Assembly: GCA_036396755.1 (NCBI GenBank) | Contig: DASWKG010000102.1 | Coordinates: 1 to 11,471, forward strand | Length of the DNA stretch: 11,471 bases | From: DASWKG01 sp036396755 | GTDB lineage: Bacteria; Actinomycetota; UBA4738; CALAEC01 | Direction: 5' to 3' | Part shown: positions 1-6,440 of the stretch, one piece after another | How positions within the stretch are numbered: position 1 is the stretch's first letter | How the letters are laid out: the number at the start of each line of letters is the position of its first letter | Notes under the pieces: model-generated | Databases searched by the model: none | Seen by the model: the letters and a program-made list of their open reading frames with translations, nothing else | What the model was told of the DNA's origin: nothing | Program-made: the position numbers and the translations under genes

Positions 1-254
1 ACGACGTGGATCTGGCGACCGGTCCGCTCGTCGGGGCGATCGGTGGCGGAGCGCTCGTAGATCCAGGGGTACCGCTCGTCCCCTTCGGCGAGCTGGGTCT
101 CGACGAACGTCGAGCCTGAGGGCGGGGCGAGGATGCGGGCGATGCCGAGGCCCTCACGCACGGGCGTGGCCGGGCGGGTTGCGCCGGCCGGCACCGCGAG
201 GGCCACGGCAACAACTGCCGCGAGCAGGGAGATTGTGAAGCTTCTGCGCATCAT
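1..254 (-). CDS. N-terminus of an unrecognised secreted protein (3' end off the window)
   Basis: The frame is open from an ATG-ATG pair (254/251) to the left edge, giving 84 codons of an incomplete gene. The N-terminus MMRRSFTISLLAAVVAVALA is a clear Sec signal peptide: a basic start, a hydrophobic core, and likely cleavage after the Ala near residue 25 (PAGA/TRP). The mature part seen (GLGIARILAPPSGSTFVETQ, then an acidic and polar stretch with YPWIYERSATDRP) matches no family I recognise. It should act outside the membrane. It lies 59 bp downstream of the propeller gene on the same strand. However, it has its own palindromic site at 290-301 and a weak -10-like GAGAAT (267-262, reading on the minus strand) 7 nt before the ATG, so it may be transcribed separately. 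The reading frame is well supported. The function is unknown. Confidence 0.72.
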   Translation of the reverse strand, partial: MMRRSFTISLLAAVVAVALAVPAGATRPATPVREGLGIARILAPPSGSTFVETQLAEGDERYPWIYERSATDRPDERTGRQIHV

Positions 255-289
255 CCCATGGATTCTCCGGGCGACCGGGGCATCCCTTC

Positions 290-301
290 GTGCACGTGCA
301 C
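290..301. promoter_or_regulatory. Palindromic site GTGCACGTGCAC upstream of the secreted-protein gene at 254
   Basis: This is a perfect 12-bp palindrome in the 59-bp gap between two minus-strand genes. Its centre is 41.5 bp upstream of the A of ATG 254. The same 12 bp, extended to a shared 15-bp core TTTGTGCACGTGCAC, recurs at 1839-1850 at nearly the same distance from another start. Repetition at a fixed position in front of exported-protein genes suggests a binding site for a dimeric regulator. Which regulator, and whether it activates or represses, cannot be read from the sequence. Confidence 0.5.
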
Positions 302-313
302 AAAGACGCTCGA

Positions 314-1804
314 TCATGACCACAGAGGGTTGCCGTCGGCGCCGCTGAGGACGGTGAGGGGGGACTGGAGGACGAGGTCGGCGCGCCCGTCGCCGTCGAG
401 GTCGGCGGCCTCCTCGAAGCCGGGGCACCCGGGGGCCGAGGCCGACCAGAGGGTGGAGCCGTCGCGCCCGTCGAGCGCGCGATAGGTCCCCTCGTCGCCG
501 GGGCACTCGCTCCGCAGCAGGTCGTCGCCATCGCCGTCGACCGAGGCGCGGAGCGCGAACGGCTGCTGGGTCCCGTCGGGGAGGCCCCAGGGGATCCCCC
601 CCGTGCCGCCGCTCACGAGGCCGGACACGCTGTCGAGCACCGCGCCACCGCCCTGCGCATAAAGCACCTGGTAGCGGTCCCGCACGCCGTCGCCGTCGGC
701 ATCGCCCACGTCGTAGGAGTAGCCGAACGCGAAGTCGGCGCCCTGCATGTCGACGGCGTACTCGCGCCGGTAGAGGAAGTCGCCGTCGCCGTTCACCGCC
801 ACGTGGCGGAAGCCCTGCTGGTTGAATCGGTAGGAGCCGCCCACGTCGGCGAGACCATCGCCGTCGACGTCGCCGAGCCGATGCGGCCAGCCGACGTCGC
901 GGGTCCACACGGCCGAGCCGTCGGCGCCGCTCAGCAGCACGGCGGGCATCGACGGATAGAGGAGGTCGGGGACCTCGTCGCCGGTCGCGTCGCCGACCGG
1001 GACAAGCAGGCCGCCGGAGCCTTCGATCGGGAAGGTCGAGCGCCAGACGAGCGAGCCGTCGGTCGGCCTGCGGACCTCGACCGTGGCGTCGGTGAACGTC
1101 GCCGACACGAACGCGAGCTCGTCGAGGTCGTCGCCGGTCACATCCGGCACGACGCCGTTGAACCCGCTGTGGGGAAGCGCCGGGCCGTCGGTCCCATCGG
1201 TCCCCCGGGCGGCGCCGACCGTGTCGGGCGCGTCCATGCCCGCGCTCTCGTCGAGCCCTCCCGACTCTGAGCTCACGAGCACGAGGTCGCTCGCGGGCCC
1301 GGGCAGCAGCTCGGCGGTCTCGGAGAAGCCCCACCAGCCGCCTTCGAGCACAGCGCTCGGGAGGTCGCGATGCCGCTCCCAGACGAGGGTCCCGTCGCCC
1401 CGGTAAGCGCGGAGCCACTGCTCGCGGATCTCGACGTCGCTGTTGTTGTCGGGGTAGACGCGGATGAGCTGGACGAAGACCCCGGGGGCGCCGGCCGGAC
1501 CGACCTCGCCGGGGATCATCACCGCGTAGTGCGCGTCGGCGGGAGCCGTCCACAGGACCGCGCCGTCGCGTCCGCGGAGCGCGTACATCGTGAGCGTGGG
1601 CAAGGGGCCGTAGGTGGACCCCTCCTGGTCGGCATACCAGCCGACGAGGTCCCGGCCGCCGTCGCCGTCGAGGTCGCCGGCCACCTGGAGGTCGAACAGG
1701 AAGGACGGCGCCGCCTGCGCGGTCGCGATGCCGGGAAGTCCCAGCACGGAGACGACGAGCATGGCGAGGCCGGCCCGGGCAAGGGAGGTCGTGCGAACCA
1801 TCAT
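314..1804 (-). CDS. Secreted FG-GAP/VCBS-type beta-propeller protein
   Basis: A 496-residue exported protein. Residues 1-32 are a Sec signal peptide with a basic start, the core LAMLVVSVLGLPGIATA and likely cleavage at AQA/AP. The mature chain has seven Asp-rich FG-GAP/VCBS calcium-loop motifs near residues 44, 221, 272, 312, 368, 421 and 468 (for example DLDGDGGRD and DVDGDGLAD). It also has about seven DG-x-x-LW motifs near 79, 136, 248, 294, 339, 447 and 489 (for example DGSLVW). This alternation is what a roughly seven-bladed calcium-binding propeller would show. Two cysteines near the C-terminus (434, 460) could form a disulfide. No catalytic domain, membrane anchor or sorting motif is visible, so it probably binds something outside the cell. 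The start is an ATG-ATG pair (1804/1801). It is divergent from the amidase across an 83-bp gap with a shared palindrome. Confidence 0.88.
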   Translation of the reverse strand: MMVRTTSLARAGLAMLVVSVLGLPGIATAQAAPSFLFDLQVAGDLDGDGGRDLVGWYADQEGSTYGPLPTLTMYALRGRDGAVLWTAPADAHYAVMIPGEVGPAGAPGVFVQLIRVYPDNNSDVEIREQWLRAYRGDGTLVWERHRDLPSAVLEGGWWGFSETAELLPGPASDLVLVSSESGGLDESAGMDAPDTVGAARGTDGTDGPALPHSGFNGVVPDVTGDDLDELAFVSATFTDATVEVRRPTDGSLVWRSTFPIEGSGGLLVPVGDATGDEVPDLLYPSMPAVLLSGADGSAVWTRDVGWPHRLGDVDGDGLADVGGSYRFNQQGFRHVAVNGDGDFLYRREYAVDMQGADFAFGYSYDVGDADGDGVRDRYQVLYAQGGGAVLDSVSGLVSGGTGGIPWGLPDGTQQPFALRASVDGDGDDLLRSECPGDEGTYRALDGRDGSTLWSASAPGCPGFEEAADLDGDGRADLVLQSPLTVLSGADGNPLWS

Positions 1805-1832
1805 GGAAGGGTTCGCCCCCGTGCCTCCCGTC

Positions 1833-1856
1833 GCCTTTGTGCACGTGCACAGAGGC
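1833..1856. promoter_or_regulatory. Extended palindrome (core GTGCACGTGCAC) between divergent propeller and amidase genes
   Basis: The perfect 12-bp core lies at 1839-1850. Flanks GCCTTT and AGAGGC extend the symmetry to 24 bp with one mismatched pair. The centre is 40.5 bp upstream of the propeller ATG (1804, minus) and 43.5 bp upstream of the amidase GTG (1888, plus). It could therefore serve both divergent promoters. A -10-like TAGAAC (1873-1878) lies just ahead of the amidase start. The core is identical to the one at 290-301. The form TGTG-N6-CACA resembles a CRP/FNR-type half-site arrangement but with spacing 2 bp shorter than the CRP consensus, so the family is left open. Confidence 0.55.
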
Positions 1857-1887
1857 CACCGCGCCGCGCGCGTAGAACCTCCCGGAT

Positions 1888-3564
1888 GTGCGACATGCCC
1901 GCCGTCACGCCAGGCTCGTCGGCGCCCTGCTGGGCGCGCTGCTCCTCACGGGAGCGCCGCGCGCGTCGAGCGCCGAGCCCGGCTTCCGCTGGGTCGAGGC
2001 GACCATCGCGGAGGTGCACCACGCCTTCAAGGAAGGCGACCTCGACTGTCGGCAGCTCGTCGAGGGGTACCTCGATCGGATCGAGGCGTTCGACGATTCC
2101 GCCATCGCGCTCCAGAGCGTGCTCGCGACGAGCCCCGAGGCACTCACCGAGGCCGATCGCCTCGACGAGGAGTACGAGGACGGCGGCCTGACGGGCCCGC
2201 TGCACTGCGTCCCGGTCCTGCTCAAGGACAACGTCGACACCGGCGACCTGCCCACGACGGCCGGGTCCATCTCGCTCCAGGGCTCGCGGCCGCCCGACGA
2301 CGCGTCGTTCGTCGAGGCGATGCGGGAGCGGGGAGCGATCGTGCTCGGCAAGACGAACATGGACGAGTTCGCCTTCGGCTTCGCCGGGAGCAGCTCGCTC
2401 GGAGGGCAGGTCCGCAACCCGTACGACCCGGCCCGCGGCCCGGGCGGCTCGAGCAGCGGGTCGGGCGCGGCGATCGCCGCGAGCCTCGCGATGGTCGGCG
2501 TGGGGACCGACACGGGCGGCTCCATCCGGGTGCCGTCGAGCGTCCAGGGCCTCGTGGGGATCCGACCCAGCCTCCGGCTGGTGAGCGGGGACGGCATCAT
2601 CCCGCTCGCCCGCTTCCAGGACACCGCGGGCCCGATGTGCCGGACGGTGCAGGACTGCGCGTTGCTGCTCGACGCGATGGCCCGCTTCGACCCCTCGCCG
2701 TTCAGCGGGCAGAACGCGGGTCCGCTCCAGCGCGACGACGAGGCGGTGCCGATGACCTCGGCCGAGCAGTACGCGGAGATCACGGGCGTGGAGCCGGGCT
2801 CGAGCTATTCCTCCGCGCTCGATCCCGACGGCCTCGAGGGAGCCCGCATCGGCGTCGTCCGGGCGCTCTTCGGGACGAACACCGACGTCGTGACGACGAT
2901 GAACGCGGCGATCGCGGCGATGCGCGCGGCGGGCGCCACCGTCGAGGACGTGACCATCCCCGACCTGGGCACGATCACCGGCTACGCCAGCGTCAGCCGC
3001 TGGGAGTTCCGCGACCACCTCACGAGCTACCTGCAGTCGTGGCCGTCCGACGCCGACGGCCACAAACGCTCGTTCGAGGAGGTGCTCATCAGCCGGGAGT
3101 ACGAGGACTCGCGCCTCTCGACCTTCGTTCAGTACGGCGCGAGTGGCGCGACGCGCCGCGTCGACCCCGACTACGAGCGCAACACCCACGAGCGCGCCGC
3201 CTACGCGCGGCCGCGGGTGCAGGCGGCGCTCGACAACAGGGCCCTCGACGGCACGGTCCTCGGCGAGCCGTACGACGCGCTCCTGTACCCCAGCGTGCAG
3301 GGTCCCCCGGCCCTCGGCGGGCCGCCCTCGACGGGCAGCAACAACCGGCTGAGCCCGTTCACCGGGTTCCCCGCGCTCTCGATGCCGGCGGGTTTCACGC
3401 CGGCGACGGAGGCGCGCGTCGCGCTCCCCATCGGGATGGAGCTGCTCGGACGCGAGTTCGACGAGGAAGCTCTGATCCGCATCGCCTTCGCCTATCAGGA
3501 GGCGGTCGCCGGCACGCCGCTCGCGCGGATGGCCCCGACCTTCACCCCGGAGCTCGGCGGATGA
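1888..3564 (+). CDS. Secreted amidase-signature family hydrolase
   Basis: A 558-residue member of the amidase signature family, which hydrolyses carboxamide C-N bonds through a Ser-cisSer-Lys triad. The catalytic residues are visible: Lys113 in VLLKDNVD, the cis-Ser at Ser188 in GGSSSGSGAA, and the nucleophile Ser212 in GTDTGGSIRVP. The 24-residue gap between the two serines matches the family. Residues 1-29 are a signal peptide (basic RHARRHAR, hydrophobic LVGALLGALLL, ASSA/EP), so it is exported. That, and the lack of GatB or GatC neighbours, argues against the tRNA amidotransferase GatA. Peptide amidase-like or other extracellular amide hydrolysis is plausible, but the substrate is unknown. 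GTG 1888 is the first usable start because an in-frame TAG lies at 1873. There is no good Shine-Dalgarno sequence. A truncated signal-peptide ORF follows with an ATGA overlap. Confidence 0.93.
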   Translation: MRHARRHARLVGALLGALLLTGAPRASSAEPGFRWVEATIAEVHHAFKEGDLDCRQLVEGYLDRIEAFDDSAIALQSVLATSPEALTEADRLDEEYEDGGLTGPLHCVPVLLKDNVDTGDLPTTAGSISLQGSRPPDDASFVEAMRERGAIVLGKTNMDEFAFGFAGSSSLGGQVRNPYDPARGPGGSSSGSGAAIAASLAMVGVGTDTGGSIRVPSSVQGLVGIRPSLRLVSGDGIIPLARFQDTAGPMCRTVQDCALLLDAMARFDPSPFSGQNAGPLQRDDEAVPMTSAEQYAEITGVEPGSSYSSALDPDGLEGARIGVVRALFGTNTDVVTTMNAAIAAMRAAGATVEDVTIPDLGTITGYASVSRWEFRDHLTSYLQSWPSDADGHKRSFEEVLISREYEDSRLSTFVQYGASGATRRVDPDYERNTHERAAYARPRVQAALDNRALDGTVLGEPYDALLYPSVQGPPALGGPPSTGSNNRLSPFTGFPALSMPAGFTPATEARVALPIGMELLGREFDEEALIRIAFAYQEAVAGTPLARMAPTFTPELGG

Positions 3565-3728
3565 GACGCGTCTCGATCGCGGCCGTCGCGGGGCTCCTCA
3601 CGGTGCCCCTGGTTCCGTCCGCCGGCGCGGGCCCCCCCTCGTTCCGTTCTGTTGACACCCGGCCTCGCCTGTGCCGAGGTCCAGTGTCATCAGAACGGGA
3701 GGAGGGCGGGCCAACCCCGTTCTGTTGA
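3561..3728 (+). pseudogene. Truncated secreted-protein ORF coupled to the amidase
   Basis: The ATG at 3561 overlaps the amidase stop (ATGA). It opens with a convincing signal peptide: MRRVSIAAVAGLLTVPLVPS, then AGA/GPPSF. After about 29 residues the frame enters the first hairpin repeat (from 3644), and everything beyond is translated repeat. The ORF stops at 3728 after 55 residues. The natural reading is the 5' end of a fourth exported-protein gene, once co-translated with the amidase, whose body was lost when the repeats or a deletion arrived. It could still make a very short secreted peptide. Nothing indicates what the full protein was. Confidence 0.5.
3644..3698. repeat. Hairpin repeat, copy 1 (tandem palindromic repeat)
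   Basis: A 55-bp imperfect palindrome. Outer arms CCGTTCTG (3644-3651) and CAGAACGG (3691-3698) pair. A T-T mismatch (3652/3690) follows, then TGACAC/GTGTCA pair. Two more mismatches follow, then GGCCTCG/CGAGGTC (one G-T wobble) around a 7-nt loop. The arms are almost identical to copy 2, and most differences fall at the inner stem and loop. There is no T-run after it, so it is not a classical terminator, though it lies where one would be expected between convergent genes. It resembles REP-like dispersed palindromes. Whether it recurs elsewhere in the genome cannot be seen here. Confidence 0.75.
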
Positions 3729-3769
3729 CACTCAGCCTCGGATACCGAGGCCCAGTGTCATCAGAACGG
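3717..3769. repeat. Hairpin repeat, copy 2 (tandem palindromic repeat)
   Basis: A 53-bp imperfect palindrome in the same orientation as copy 1, after an 18-bp spacer. The stem is CCGTTCTG/CAGAACGG, a T-T mismatch (3725/3761), TGACACT/AGTGTCA, two mismatched positions (3733-3734 against 3752-3753), then GCCTCGG/CCGAGGC closed by the loop ATA. That makes 22 paired positions of 25. The T-T mismatch sits at the same place as in copy 1. The copy ends 13 bp before the folE stop codon. It could act as a barrier or bidirectional terminator for folE and the amidase transcript, but its sequence conservation suggests a mobile or protein-recognised repeat. Confidence 0.78.
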
Positions 3770-3782
3770 AACTTCGCTGCAG

Positions 3783-4367
3783 TTACCGCGGGTCGCGGAG
3801 GAGGCTCATGGCCTCGGCGCGGGTGCGGGCGTCGCTGCGGAAGATGCCTCGGACCGACGAGGTCACCGTCTCGTGGCCGGGCTTGCGGACGCCGCGGATG
3901 GACATGCACATGTGCTCGGCCTCGATCACGACGAACACGCCGCGCGGGCGCAGGGCCCGCTCGATCACGTCGGCGATCTGCTTCGTGAGCCGCTCCTGCA
4001 CCTGGAGCCGACGCGACAGCACGTCCACCACCCGGGCAAGCTTGGACAGCCCGGTGATCCGTCCGTCCTTGCCGGGGATGTACGCCACGTGGGCCTTCCC
4101 AACGAACGGCGCGAGGTGGTGCTCACACATCGAGAACAGCTCGATGTCGCGGACCATGATCATCTCGTCGTGGTCCTCGGCGAAGGTGACGTCGAGGACG
4201 GCCTCGGGGTCCTGGTGCATCCCCGACAGGACCTCCTCGTACAGGTCGGCCACCCGGCGGGGGGTCTCCTTCATGCCCTCGCGGCCGGGGTCCTCGCCGA
4301 TGCCCTCGAGCAGGAGCGCGACCGCCTCCTCCACCTTGTCGCGGTCGAAGCCGCGAGAGGCACTCAT
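3783..4367 (-). CDS. folE: GTP cyclohydrolase I
   Basis: A 194-residue type I GTP cyclohydrolase, which converts GTP to 7,8-dihydroneopterin triphosphate, the first step of tetrahydrofolate synthesis in the cytoplasm. The zinc ligands are Cys81 and His84 in SMCEHHLAPF and Cys154 in EHMCMSIRGV. The catalytic histidines correspond to His83 and His152. Other family blocks are EDPGREGMKETPRRVA near the start, GRITGLSKLARVVD, and the C-terminal FRSDARTRAEAM. The length is normal for the bacterial enzyme. The ATG at 4367 overlaps the ftsH stop (ATGA), so it is probably translated by coupling to ftsH. The usual actinobacterial downstream partners folP, folB and folK are absent: after folE come only hairpin repeats and convergent genes. 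Confidence 0.97.
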   Translation of the reverse strand: MSASRGFDRDKVEEAVALLLEGIGEDPGREGMKETPRRVADLYEEVLSGMHQDPEAVLDVTFAEDHDEMIMVRDIELFSMCEHHLAPFVGKAHVAYIPGKDGRITGLSKLARVVDVLSRRLQVQERLTKQIADVIERALRPRGVFVVIEAEHMCMSIRGVRKPGHETVTSSVRGIFRSDARTRAEAMSLLRDPR

Positions 4368-6358
4368 GCGGGCGACGGATCGGGCGCGGAGCCGGGGCGG
4401 CGCTTCCGGCCGGGCTTCGGCATCCTGACGCCGGCCCCCTTGCGGACGCGCTTGGGCACGGCGGCGGCCACTCCCCGCCGCTCGCGCTCTCCCCGAGGGG
4501 CCGGCTTCTTCCGCACCTTCTCGAGGATCGCGATCAGCTCGTCCTTCTCGAGGGTCTCCCGCTCGATCAGGGCGCCGGCGACCTCGTCGAGCTTGGCGCG
4601 GTTGCGCTTCAGCATCGCGAGGGCCTCGTCGTGCGCCTCGTCAATCAGGCGCCGCACCTCGGAGTCGATCTCGAAGGCCACCCGGTCGGAGTAGTCGGGG
4701 TGCGCGGCGAAGTCGCGGCCGAGGAACACCTCACCGGTCTTCTGGCCGAGCGTGAGGGGGCCGACCACGTCGGACATGCCGTACTCGGTCACCATCTGGC
4801 GCGCGATCTTCGTCGCGCGCTCGAGGTCGTTCTGCGCGCCCGTCGTCACGTCGCCGATCACCATCTCCTCGGCCACGCGGCCGCCGAGCAGCATCGCGAG
4901 CTGGTCGACGTACTCCGAGCGCGTGACCAGGAACCGATCCTCGGTGGGCAGCGTCATCGTGTAGCCGAGCGCGCGGCCGCGCGGGATCACCGTGATCTTG
5001 TGCACGGGGTCGGAGTTCGGCAGCGCGTGGGCGACGAGCGCGTGCCCGGCCTCGTGGTAGGCGATGATCCGCTTCTCCTTGTCGGAGATGAGGCGCGTCC
5101 GGCGCTCGGGACCGGCCATCACGCGGTCGACCGCCTCCTCGAGCTCGTACATCGTGATGCTCTTCTTCTCGCGGCGAGCCGCAAGCAGGGCGGCCTCGTT
5201 CACGACGTTGGCGAGGTCGGCGCCGGTGAACCCCGGCGTCATGCGCGCCAGCACCTCGAGCTCGACCGTCTCGTCGAACGGCTTGCCGCGAGCGTGCACC
5301 GCGAGGATCGCCTTGCGCCCCTCGAGGTCGGGACGGTCGATCACGATCTGGCGATCGAAGCGGCCGGGCCGCAGGAGCGCGGGGTCGAGGATGTCGGGGC
5401 GGTTGGTCCCCGCCATCAGGATCACGCCGATCTGGGCGTCGAAGCCGTCCATCTCGACGAGGAGCTGGTTGAGCGTCTGCTCGCGCTCGTCGTGGCCGCC
5501 GCCGAGCCCGGCGCCGCGGTGCCTGCCGACCGCGTCGATCTCGTCCATGAAGATGATCGCCGGGGCGGCCTCCTTCGCCTGGTTGAACAGGTCGCGGACC
5601 CTCGCCGCGCCGACCCCGACGAACATCTCGACGAAGTCGGAGCCCGAGATCGAGAAGAACGGGACGCCGGCCTCGCCGGCCACCGCCCGCGCGAGCAGCG
5701 TCTTCCCCGTCCCCGGCGGCCCGTAGAGCAGCACGCCCTTGGGGATCTTCGCGCCCATCGCCTGGAACTTCGCGGGGTTCTCGAGGTACTCCTTGACCTC
5801 CTCGAGCTCCTCGACGGCCTCATCGAGCCCGGCCACGTCGGCGAACGTCGTCTTCGGCTGGTCCTTGGTGATCTGGCGCGCCTTCGCCTTCCCGAACGAC
5901 ATCACGCGGCTGCCGCCGGCCTGGCTCTGCTGGATGAAGAAGATGAGGAGCAGCGCGATCAGCAAGATCGGGAGCAGGCGGAAGAGGTTCTCGACGAGCG
6001 CCGAGCCCTTCTGCGGGTCAACCGACACGTCGATGCCGGCCTGCTGGAGGTTCACGGTCAGCTCGTCCTGGTATTCCGCGGGGTACTTCGAGACGTACTC
6101 CTCGCCGGACGCGAGCGTCCCGCGGACGACCTGGTCGCGCTCGAGGAACACCGCGGTCTCGACCGCGTCGTCGGCGGCGAGCGACTCGAGCTCGGTGAAG
6201 GAGAGCTCGGTGGCGGTGGTCTGGCGGCTGCTCATCGCCAGGAAGACCCAGAGCACGCCGAGGGCGACGAGCACCCACACCAACGGGCCTCGGAAGAGAC
6301 GACGCGGCTTCACATCGAAGCGGCTCGAGGGGTTCTCCTTTCGATCGGCGCGTGGCAC
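4364..6358 (-). CDS. ftsH: ATP-dependent zinc metalloprotease FtsH
   Basis: A membrane-bound AAA+ protease that degrades misfolded membrane proteins and some cytosolic regulators. From GTG 6358 it has 664 residues. Positions here use that start. TM1 is about 27-42 (LVWVLVALGVLWVFLA) and TM2 about 127-142, with a short external domain between. Next come Walker A GPPGTGKT (213-220), Walker B IIFMDEID (268-275), the second region of homology ending LLRPGRFDRQ, and the zinc site HEAGH (435-439). The third zinc ligand is probably the Asp of TTGAQND (511). The C-terminal tail is Arg/Pro-rich. The frame extends up to an ATG at 6475, but that would run into the divergent MFS gene and place the -10 box inside the gene. 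The alternative GTG 6313 gives VKPRRLFRGP, which resembles the start of other actinobacterial FtsH, but its AAGGAG is 21 nt away. GTG 6358 fits a leaderless start. Confidence 0.95.
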   Translation of the reverse strand: MPRADRKENPSSRFDVKPRRLFRGPLVWVLVALGVLWVFLAMSSRQTTATELSFTELESLAADDAVETAVFLERDQVVRGTLASGEEYVSKYPAEYQDELTVNLQQAGIDVSVDPQKGSALVENLFRLLPILLIALLLIFFIQQSQAGGSRVMSFGKAKARQITKDQPKTTFADVAGLDEAVEELEEVKEYLENPAKFQAMGAKIPKGVLLYGPPGTGKTLLARAVAGEAGVPFFSISGSDFVEMFVGVGAARVRDLFNQAKEAAPAIIFMDEIDAVGRHRGAGLGGGHDEREQTLNQLLVEMDGFDAQIGVILMAGTNRPDILDPALLRPGRFDRQIVIDRPDLEGRKAILAVHARGKPFDETVELEVLARMTPGFTGADLANVVNEAALLAARREKKSITMYELEEAVDRVMAGPERRTRLISDKEKRIIAYHEAGHALVAHALPNSDPVHKITVIPRGRALGYTMTLPTEDRFLVTRSEYVDQLAMLLGGRVAEEMVIGDVTTGAQNDLERATKIARQMVTEYGMSDVVGPLTLGQKTGEVFLGRDFAAHPDYSDRVAFEIDSEVRRLIDEAHDEALAMLKRNRAKLDEVAGALIERETLEKDELIAILEKVRKKPAPRGERERRGVAAAVPKRVRKGAGVRMPKPGRKRRPGSAPDPSPA

Positions 6359-6366
6359 CGCTGGCG

Positions 6367-6372
6367 ATGGTA
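6367..6372 (-). promoter_or_regulatory. Candidate -10 box for ftsH (leaderless promoter)
   Basis: On the minus strand the box reads TGTGCTACCAT: an extended -10-like TGTG followed by TACCAT (a TAnnnT box, 4 of 6 to consensus). It lies 8 nt before GTG 6358, so transcription would begin at about the start codon. The -35 region is not convincing. Support comes from the similar layout before the gene at 10902. Confidence 0.4.
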
Positions 6373-6440
6373 GCACAGGGGTCTCGAACGGCTCCCCGAC
6401 CGATTCGACGGGAACGCCCCCTGTGGAGTAGAAGAGGCCC

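Noticed and set aside
1839..1850. Standard CRP site
   Set aside because: The half-sites TGTG and CACA are 6 bp apart, not the 8 bp of the CRP consensus, so no family name is given to the site.
1888..3564. GatA subunit of the tRNA amidotransferase
   Set aside because: The protein has a signal peptide and no GatB or GatC neighbours, so a secreted amidase fits better.
1614..3728. Long open frame on the plus strand overlapping the amidase (about 704 codons)
   Set aside because: It is an Arg/Pro-rich shadow in another frame of the amidase. Only its last 55 codons, from the ATG at 3561, look like a real signal peptide.
3652..3730. Perfect -35 hexamers TTGACA (3652-3657, 3725-3730) as promoters
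   Set aside because: No -10-like hexamer lies 16-19 bp downstream in either copy, and the hexamer is part of the hairpin arm.
3644..3769. CRISPR array or classical rho-independent terminator
   Set aside because: Only two units with an 18-bp spacer and strong internal symmetry, which is not CRISPR-like. No T-run follows either hairpin.
4631..6373. Long open frame on the plus strand opposite ftsH (about 580 codons)
   Set aside because: It is the mirror of ftsH in GC-rich DNA. Its translation is full of Arg, Glu, Asp, His and Leu runs with no domain, while the minus strand has every FtsH motif.
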